Part shown: positions 53,237 through 61,050 of the stretch, piece after piece | Layout of the letters: each line of letters begins with the position of its first letter | How positions within the stretch are numbered: position 1 is the stretch's first letter | NCBI GenBank assembly: GCA_949358305.1 | Contig: OX442319.1 | Span: forward strand, 12,090,001 to 12,154,000 | Origin: Strigamia acuminata | Taxonomy: Eukaryota; Arthropoda; Chilopoda; Geophilomorpha; Linotaeniidae | Reading direction: 5' to 3' | DNA: 64,000 nt | Translations under genes and position numbers: made by a program | Notes under the pieces: generated by a model | Seen by the model: the letters and a program-made list of their open reading frames with translations, nothing else | Told to the model about the DNA's origin: nothing | Database searches by the model: none

Positions 53237-56200
53237 TTATAATTCGTCCTTCTTTCTATCGTCTTCGTCTTCTCCTTCGTCTTCCTCTTCGATTTCCTAG
53301 CGAATAAAATAGCAAAGATTAGTGAGTGAGTGGTCACAGTTGAGTGTGTAACATGCAAAATGGATACGAGTAGTTGGTTTTCAGTGATTTCGACATTTTT
53401 AACAAATGTTTCGATAATTTTCCGATTTATTTTCAGCCATTGTATCCGAGTAACTTCTATGAGATTTATGTAAGATTATCGTTAGTTTTAATTGATTATC
53501 ACCGATTTCCAGTGATTAAAGGGTTTCATAAATGACACGCTGAAGTGATTATTACGATTGTGACGATTAATGCGCTGAAGTGATTGTTAGGGTTTCGGTA
53601 CCGGGAAACCGGGGTACCGATTTTAACGAAAAATGGCTAAAAAATGACCATTTTTAACGAAAAATGGCTAAAAAATGGCCATTTTTAACGAAAAATGCCT
53701 ATTTTTGACGAAAAACGGCCATTCTTGACGAAAAACGGCCACTTTTGATGGAAAACAGCCATTTTTACCATAAAAAATGGCTCAAAATTGCTAAAAATGG
53801 CTATTTTTGACAAAAAACAGCCATTTTTGACAAAAAACGGCCAGGTTTTGTCATTTTTCGTCGCCTCTCGCCTGACCTCTTTTGGTCCCGGGAGTACCGA
53901 TTTCCCGGGAGTTCCGGCCATTTTGGTACTGGGAGCCGGGAATTTTAAAAAGGTGGGAAAACAGAAACCCTAGTGATTATCACGTGACCTATGCGGACCA
54001 ATCACATGAATAATCGCTTCAGTGCTTATTTATAATCGTCTGAAAAGGAGTTTTTAGTGCTTAAACTAAGGAAAAGAGAGTCGGTTGTTTAAAACCAATT
54101 TTTTAAGTCGAAATCCCAAAAACCAACCAATAAACTCTACAAAGAAACTACAATTCTCACTAATGGACAAAACTTTTAACCCAAACGATAACGAACAAAC
54201 ACGTTAGTAAACACAGCGCCGACATACGACTAACCTCCTCTTTTTCTTTTTTGATCTTCCCACCCGATTCTAGAAATGTGGTTAATCCCTCCAAAGTACG
54301 TGCACCATCAAAATTGATAACCTAAGAAAATAGCGACAGTTGAAAAATCTGATCATGGATCAAGTACCTGTTCGGGCGGGGCTCTGCCGAATTCTCCTTT
54401 CGTTTCTAAAAATTTCACCAGCGCGTCCATCGTGTGCTCGCCGTTGTACTCTACAATCTAAACGAATCATCGAAACCAAAACAAAATTATCCAAAACCCG
54501 ACCGGCAAAAGCTGAAATAAACTGCGATCCTGGAACAAATGAAAACACCCGACACATCAATATACCTCATTCGTTTCCTTTTTGTACAGTTTCAAAGTGG
54601 GGAAGCTCTGGACTTTGGTATGCTCGAGTTCGTTCACCGTCGAGTCGATTTTGGCAATGAGGATCGACGAATCGTCCTTGAATTTATCGCCCAACTGGTC
54701 GTAAATGGGCGCCAGCTGCTTGCAGTGTCCGCACCATGGAGCATCTAAAACAAAAGTTTTTTTACTATCTTATTTTCATTCAAAGTTTAATTTCATCTAC
54801 GCTACATTCCTAGAGCTTGGGGATAATTAATGCTGGGGGGACACTAAGCGCAATGCGAAGCGATTTTGACGTCGTCAAAAATGACGTCAGTTCATACCTG
54901 ATTGGCTGCGATCAAAATCGCAGACCAAAAAGTATTTGGTGCATGTACCGGTGAGATCTGACGTCATTTTGATGACGTCAAAATCGCTCCTAGTGTGTCC
55001 TCAGCATGGTGACCGGTTGTTGCGATAGAAATCATGCTCAGTACGAGAGGAACCGTGGGTTCCGATAATTGTCACGTGGGAAAAGTAGGGCACCTTTGCG
55101 CGATGTATACTTACAAAATTCAACAAGGACGTCCTTCGTCTTATCGAAAACAACTTGATCAAAGTTCTTGCTGACCAAAACCTTGACAGGATTTTTATCC
55201 CAATCTTCGGGCAACACCTGGCTCAATAGATGAGGTTTGAGTTTCCCTTCGACAAACTGCTGCACGTATTTGCTCAGGTAGTCTTCGCTGATCTCATTGC
55301 TCTCCGGCTTGAACTTGGTCATGTCCTCCTCCAACTTGATCAGACGTATCGACGGCAACTCCTCTGTCGTAATGCCGAAGAACTCCAAGATCCTTCCGTT
55401 CTCCTCAACGTCGGTGTCGATCGACACGAAGAGTACTCGGCCCCTATATTTTTGAGCGACCGCCAAAAACACTTTCTGCTTGTCGGCGAAGTCGGCAGAA
55501 GATTTGCTCGAGAACAACAGAGAATGACTCTTAATTTCCCCACCGAAGACCTTCTGTGCAGTCTGCAACAAAAAACATTCATCAAATAACGTTAGGATAA
55601 AAATATGTGAGAAGAGCTAAGGTTCCAGCTGCCATTTAAAATGTCCATAAAATCAATTACAAATGCAAATAAACATAAAATACACATGAAGTCGAAGACT
55701 AAACCCATTAAAGAGGCTAGAACTGTACCCGGACAGCATTAAACGGCCAAGATTAGTTCGAAAATTAACCACCAGTGTCTATTTTCAATCAACGGCCTGC
55801 ATTCAAAAATAAAAACACTTGTTTTAAGTTTAAATTTTGAGTGTGAGAATTTTAACTATTTTATAAAACTTATTTTATCGCGCCCGAGCCAAACTCCGCA
55901 AGAAAAACTAACTCACTTCGTGACTGAACTCCGTTACGAGCGGCAAGCTGTTGATGCTGATGAACTTGGTCAGCCCCAGCGTGGTCATCTCCTCCGTGTA
56001 GTCGTTCCTGCCCTCGTCAAACTTCTTGAAGAGCACCACACTCGGCACCCCCGCTTCGACCTTCTTGGCCACCGCCTCGACCGCCGTCACCCCGAACGGA
56101 ATGTCGTCCACGTTCGAAGCCACCTCCAAAAACCTCTTGGCCCCGTCGCTCTCCACATCCGCAAAGAAGCCTATGATCACCACCGGATGCTCCGCCTTGA

Positions 56201-57572
56201 ACGCCTCGACCTCCTCCGCGCTGCCCAGCGTCTTGGCCGCCGGTCCCGTCTTCTTCTTGAGCCAACTCACGATCTCGTCCGCCGTCCGTCCGCCCCCGTA
56301 CGGCATCGGTTTGCCTTCGCGGAAGAACACGAGCGTCGGGTAGCCGCGCACCTCGTGCTTCTCGGCCAATTTAGACTCCTCGGTCGCGTCCACTTTGCCC
56401 AGCTTGATCTCGGATCCTTCCTCGTCCAACTTCTGCGCCGCCTTTGCGTATTCCGGCGCAAGGGCCTTGCAGTGGCCGCACCACGGCGCATCTGCGAAAG
56501 GGGATAGAAAAGTCGTGTTAAAAGTCGTGTTACGACCTTCCCGTAGCCATGGGGGAGGTCAAAACAATTACAGAAGTGGAAAAATAAGTGTAATTCTCTT
56601 TTTCCTGAAAATCAATTACGGAGACCAACTTTTATGACTTAAAAAAATTTTTATTTTTTATTTTTTAATGACTAAATACGGACGGACTTGAAAAAAATTT
56701 CACACTCGCACAACCCGGGATGTTTTTGATCCAGAATCAAAAAGTTTTTCAAAAAATTTATGAAAATGATTCTATTCTTTGACTCTTTCATTTGTTGTGA
56801 AGAAATTTAAGCAATTCGGAATTTGTTGAAAAAGTATGACTAAAATAATTGAGATTGGATTCAAAAGTAGTGCGTAAACAAAGGAATTTCGTAAAAATTA
56901 ACAAATTTGAATTTTTCAATCTGTTACCGTATTTCTTCGATTATAAGACTCGCCCCATTTTTAAAGATGCTTATATGGGTAAAAAAGTGCGTCTTAGAAT
57001 CGAAGAAACACCATATTTTCTTTTTATTGTACGATAATGCGATTTTTAATAAAAATACATGAAATTTCAGAAAGAAAATCCCGTTGGTTTTCGCGAAAAA
57101 AAATAAAAACACTTTTGGAGGTCAAAATTGACCTTAGATTGGTGCGGATTAAGATAATTTAATATTTGTATAAGATAAAACACTTATTTAGAGCGTTTTT
57201 CCATCTTTCCGCACTAGGTGGCGAACTAAAAATCACTTTTAAAACGTGGTCCTGCCAGGAAAAACACGATTTCACCAGGAAAAATGGGATTGTGCACATG
57301 TGCAGATGGGTTTTTAAAAAGGCGACAGAAATGACCGACTATGGCTAAAGATGTGTGGGAAACAGCAGCCATGGCTAAGTGAAGGTTAAAAGTCGTTTTG
57401 GGGCGTCCATCTGGTTGGGTTTTTACTCACAGAACTCGACGAGGATGTATTTGTTGTCGGCCGTGGCCGAATCGAAGTTGTCCACGTTGAGGACGAGGAC
57501 GCCTTCGTCCTTTTTGATTTCGGCGTGGACGTGGAGCGCGCACAGGGCGGCGATTGCTACGAGTGCGTACAT
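53237..57572 (-). CDS. P4HB: Protein disulfide isomerase (PDIA1/P4HB type)
   Basis: Seven minus-strand exons: 57572-57431, 56491-55917, 55562-55115, 54744-54566, 54457-54368, 54321-54235 and 53296-53237, all GT-AG and in phase, giving 526 residues (family about 500). The start [17 protein letters not shown] is a signal peptide. The domain order a-b-b'-a' is complete: two APWCGHCK active sites (exons 2 and 4), cis-Pro loops GYPTL and SFPTL, and a C-terminal acidic tail ending RKKDEL, an ER retention signal. The enzyme forms and reshuffles disulfides in the ER and can serve prolyl 4-hydroxylase. Introns carry a hAT MITE, a second MITE and a mariner-like fragment. The start lies head-to-head with METTL22 (475 bases apart). 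Intact. Confidence 0.95.
53588..53972. mobile_element. hAT-type MITE with an internal 20-bp array
   Basis: Ends TAGGGTTTC and GAAACCCTA, flanked by 8-bp duplications GTGATTGT (53580-53587) and GTGATTAT (53973-53980), seven of eight matching; both are the hAT signature. Inside, a 20-base unit like GACGAAAAACGGCCATTTTT is repeated about ten times. Lies in the last PDI intron. Confidence 0.9.
54831..55006. mobile_element. MITE with TGACGTCA-rich inverted ends
   Basis: Ends TGCTGGGGGGACACTA and TAGTGTGTCCTCAGCA are inverted; the arms continue through GCGATTTTGACGTC and AAATGACGTCAG, about 48 bp with several mismatches. Each arm carries CRE-like TGACGTCA/GACGTC sites. Lies in a PDI intron. Class uncertain. 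Confidence 0.75.
56931..57020. mobile_element. Mariner-like MITE fragment
   Basis: TACCGTATTTCTTCGATTATAAGACTCG-type start (split here as TACCGTATTTCTTCG, ATTATAAGAC) with its inverse GTCTTAGAATCGAAGAAA at about 56990-57007. A short match to the start (TACCGTATTTCTTC) also occurs at 15555. Lies in PDI intron 1. Confidence 0.55.
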
Positions 57573-57666
57573 GGTGTTTCTTTTCGAGTCTGGCGAGTGT
57601 TGCTCGGGATGTGCCGTCGCTGACAGAGGGAAAACGTGGCAAGGAAGATGTGGGGAGAGCACATGC

Positions 57667-57725
57667 GTATATATGGGAGATTGTCACGCGTGTGGAAATC
57701 TGATTGGGTGGGAGTGTGACACGTG
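57667..57725 (-). promoter_or_regulatory. PDI promoter: TATA, CCAAT, E-box
   Basis: On the minus strand: TATATAC at 57667-57674, about 95 bases from the ATG; CCAAT at 57703-57707 followed nine bases later by ACACG, one base from the ER-stress element CCAAT-N9-CCACG; and CACGTG at 57720-57725. This fits induction by unfolded-protein stress, as known for PDI genes, but the ERSE match is imperfect. Confidence 0.4.
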
Positions 57726-58047
57726 ATGGTTGAAGCAGGGCCGACGAGGGATGGTTGGGAATTTCGGCGCGGGGTGGCGGGAGTTGGACGCCATTTTTGT
57801 GGTGGTTTTTATTGTTTTCGGTGTTGGAAATTGGAAATTGTTTTTTTTATTTATTGTAAAATATAAATATAAGTATAAATTTTTTTATTATATATATTTT
57901 AATTCGTGTTGAGTTATTTTTGTTTATTTTAGTGGTGGGCAACATCTGCCATCTGACGGTGAATCTTGACGAATTGTGCGGTGTTTGATTCTTGTTCAGT
58001 CATGTGGTTCGCAATGGAGCAATCGGTGCAAATTAGTGTTTACTGTC

Positions 58048-60411
58048 ATGGAGATTGACGAGACGGTTTTATCGGATGTGCATTTGTATACGGATAATTG
58101 CAGCGACGATGAGTCACAGGACGACGATATTAAAAGTTTGGAGTTTTTTCTGTGTTAAAAAAAAATGTTTTTGATGTTTTATTAATCTTATCTTTTTATT
58201 CCGATCCAGTTGTTGTTTCCCGGTTGAGGTTCACGCAATGTCAGCAATTGGAGAGTGTAAATAAAATACCGGCAGTCGATGCGGACGGAGATTTCGAAGT
58301 TGTGCGGCCGGTAACGCGAGTCGTTTGCATTCACCACGCGTTGTCAACGCGGCTAGGACTTGTCGGGCTCCAAGTAAAAGAAAACGGATCTATTTTAAAG
58401 GCGTTGTGAATGTGGACAAGTTTGGCGAAAGTTTTTATCGAATTTTATGAGTTTTTATTATTATCCACCATTTTTGTTTTAAAAGTTGAAAGTTTGGGTA
58501 ATTGAGTTAATTTTGCTGAAAATTTTGAGGAGTTTTGTAGGTTTGGTGAATTTTGAGGAAGAATTTTGATGAATTTAATAATTTTTTTTTAATTTTTTTT
58601 TTTGAGGAATTTCGTAGATTTATGTAATTTATTTGCCTAATTTTGCTAAATTGTATACATTTATTTAATTTTTCTGTGTAATTTTAACAAATTTCGTAAT
58701 TATTAAACTATTTTTCAAATTTTTTGCCAAATTTCGAAATTTATTAAACTATTTTTCAAATTTTTGCCAAATTTCATAAGCTCATTACATTTTTCGCCAA
58801 ATTTTGCAAAATTTCATAAATTTATGATATTTTTTGCCAAATTTCATAAATTTATAATATTTTTTGCCAAATTTCCTAAATTGATGACATTTTTTGCCAA
58901 ATTTCATAAATTTATAATATTTTTTGCCAAATTTCTTAAATGTATAATATTTTTTGAGAATTTTCATAAATTCATGATATTTTTTGCCAAATTTCATAAA
59001 TTTATGATATTTTTTGCCAAATTTCATAAATTTATAATATTTTTTGAGAATTTTCATAAATTTTTGAAATTTTTTGCCAAATTTCTTAAATTTATAATAT
59101 TTTTTGAGAATTTTCATAAATTCATGATATTTTTTGCCAAATTTCATAAATTTATGATATTTTTTGCCAAATTTCATAAATTTATAATATTTTTTGAGAA
59201 TTTTCATAAATTTTTGAAATTTTTTGCCAAATTTCTTAAATGTATAATATTTTTTGAGAATTTTCATAAATTCATGATATTTTTTACCAAATTTCATAAG
59301 TTGATGACATTTTTCGCCAAATTTCATAAATTTATAATATTTTTAAATGTATAATATTTTTTGAGAATTTTCATAAATTTATCATATTTTTTGCCAAATT
59401 TCATAAATTGATGACATTTTTTGCCAAATTTCATAAATTTACGAAATTTTTCGCCAAATTGTACAAATTTCGCAAATCTATTCAATTTATCTAAAAAACT
59501 TTGACAGATTCCATCCACTTATTTTTATCACTCATTTAACTCAACAGGTGTGGAACGGCGCACTCCTCCTCGCCGACTTCATTCTCGCCAAATCCTCAAA
59601 ATGGACGAACCAAACAGTCCTCGAACTGGGCGCCGGGACCGGCTTATGCAGCATCCTCCTCTCCACGTCCTCCAAACGCGTTTTCTGCACCGACACCAGC
59701 GAAACAATTCTAAAAACCTGTCAGAAAAACGTCGACACAAACGCCGAATTGACCCGCGCAGATGTCACCGTTCGGGAACTCAACTGGTCCGACCGGGATC
59801 ATTTCACCGACCGCGGCCCGTGGTCCTGGCGGCCGGACGACGTGAAATCAGCCGCAGACATCTTTTACATTTTCGCCTCCGATGGTAATTGATAACCAAA
59901 AGATTTATATCGTCAATTAGTTAAACGTCTGAGGGTCCAATTAAGCGCAATTAAAAAGATAAAATATCCGGGTAATTTTTTCCGTTTTAGTGATTTATGA
60001 TGACGACTTGACGGACGCATTTTTTGATTTATTGCTCGGATGGGATAAATGTTTCTGTTTGTTCATGAGTTTGGAAAAAAGGTAGGAAAACAAGACTGGC
60101 GAATGATTATGATTTTAATTGAGTAAATTAGGTTGAATTTCACGCTTTCGTCGATGGATATTGCCGCACCTGCTTACGCACATTTCCAGCAGCGGTTAGC
60201 GGCCTTGGAGGCGGATAATTGCTACGTGGTCGAGCGAGTTAAGGGCGATTTTCCACAATATTTTAGATACGAACGGACGAAATATTTGGTTAGTGAATTT
60301 AAGTTATATTAATAAATTAAGAAGTTTTAGTTAATTTTTTTTTTTTTTTTTTGGTAGGAGTTATGGCAAATTTGCAAATGCACCTGTTCAAATTGTGTCA
60401 ATAGATTATAA
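58048..60411 (+). CDS. METTL22: METTL22-type protein methyltransferase
   Basis: Six exons (58048-58135, 58210-58373, 59548-59884, 59991-60081, 60132-60288, 60358-60411) join in phase to 296 residues. The N-terminus is acidic (CSDDESQDDDIK). The class I SAM-dependent methyltransferase core has VWNGALLLADFIL, the SAM loop VLELGAGTGLCS, FCTDTS, VRELNW, the catalytic-side motif IYDDDLTDAFF (E/D-x-x-Y position) and SLEKRLNFTLSSMD, which identify the METTL22 branch of family 16. Human METTL22 methylates lysine on Kin17. Human is longer (404) with extra N-terminal sequence. Donor of exon 1 (A|GTTTGG) is weak. Intron 2 is almost entirely a 30-bp array. Followed by CPSF1 on the same strand. Confidence 0.9.
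58690..59480. repeat. A/T-tract minisatellite, exact 30 bp unit (METTL22 intron 2)
   Basis: About 25 units of 30 bases. The type is TTTTTGCCAAATTTCATAAA followed by TTTATAATAT; variants with GAGAATTTTC in place of GCCAAATTTC alternate in a higher-order pattern. Long ORFs on both strands are products of the repeat. Confidence 0.97.
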
Positions 60412-60452
60412 AATTAATGAGGCCTTTATCCAGTAATTGACTATTGTGTATG

Positions 60453-60458
60453 AATAAA
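60453..60458 (+). terminator. METTL22 polyadenylation signal
   Basis: AATAAA 42 bases after the METTL22 stop codon. Confidence 0.55.
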
Positions 60459-60479
60459 TAAGTTTTTTTTAGCAAAATA

Positions 60480-60690
60480 CTGATTGAAAATTCATTTTTT
60501 GCCAAAAAAATGCATTTTTTTTGCAGGGAACTGCAAATTTTGTCAGGAAAAGTCACTTTTTGGTCGAAAAAAATGCATTTTTTTGCAGAGAACTGCAAAT
60601 TTTGTCAGAAAAAGTCACTTTTTGGTCGAAAAAAATGCATTTTTTTGCAGAGAACTGCAAATTTTGTCAGGAAAATGCACTTTTTGGCAA
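60480..60690. repeat. A/T-tract minisatellite, 62 bp unit
   Basis: Three and a bit copies of a 62-base unit containing AAAATGCATTTTTTTGCAG, GAACTGCAAATTTTGTCAG and CACTTTTTGGTCG. Lies between METTL22 and CPSF1. Confidence 0.9.
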
Positions 60691-60960
60691 AACTTATAGA
60701 TATTTAATAAAAAATACAATAAAAAAAACTTTAATACGACGAATATTTATTTACAAATTAAAAAACATAATTATATAATACTCAATTACGACAAATGGCA
60801 AAATCGCGGGTAACCGAGCAATTCCTGAAAGCAAACTCGGTAACCGGAAAACCCGAAATCCTACAGATCTTCGTAACGTCGTAAACTCGAAGTCCTAGAT
60901 CTCCTAGACATCGTCGTAACGTCGTACCAACGTTACCAACCGAATCAATTAAACGATCAG

Positions 60961-60969
60961 TATATAAAG
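60961..60969 (+). promoter_or_regulatory. TATA box of the CPSF1 frame
   Basis: TATATAAAG, 82 bases before the ATG at 61051. A clean TATA box ahead of a presumed retrocopy suggests it has its own promoter. Confidence 0.5.
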
Positions 60970-61050
60970 ACATCCCACTATCAATTTAAAACAAACTGTT
61001 GAATCGTGTCCACACAGAACCGTCGCAACAACATTCCAACTCGCTCAATC

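Noticed and set aside
55920-56507. 195-codon plus-strand ORF opposite PDI exon 2
   Set aside because: Antisense shadow of the PDI coding exon.
58764-59354. 196- and 180-codon ORFs of KFHKFM-type repeats
   Set aside because: Translation of the 30-bp intronic array of METTL22 on both strands; not a gene.
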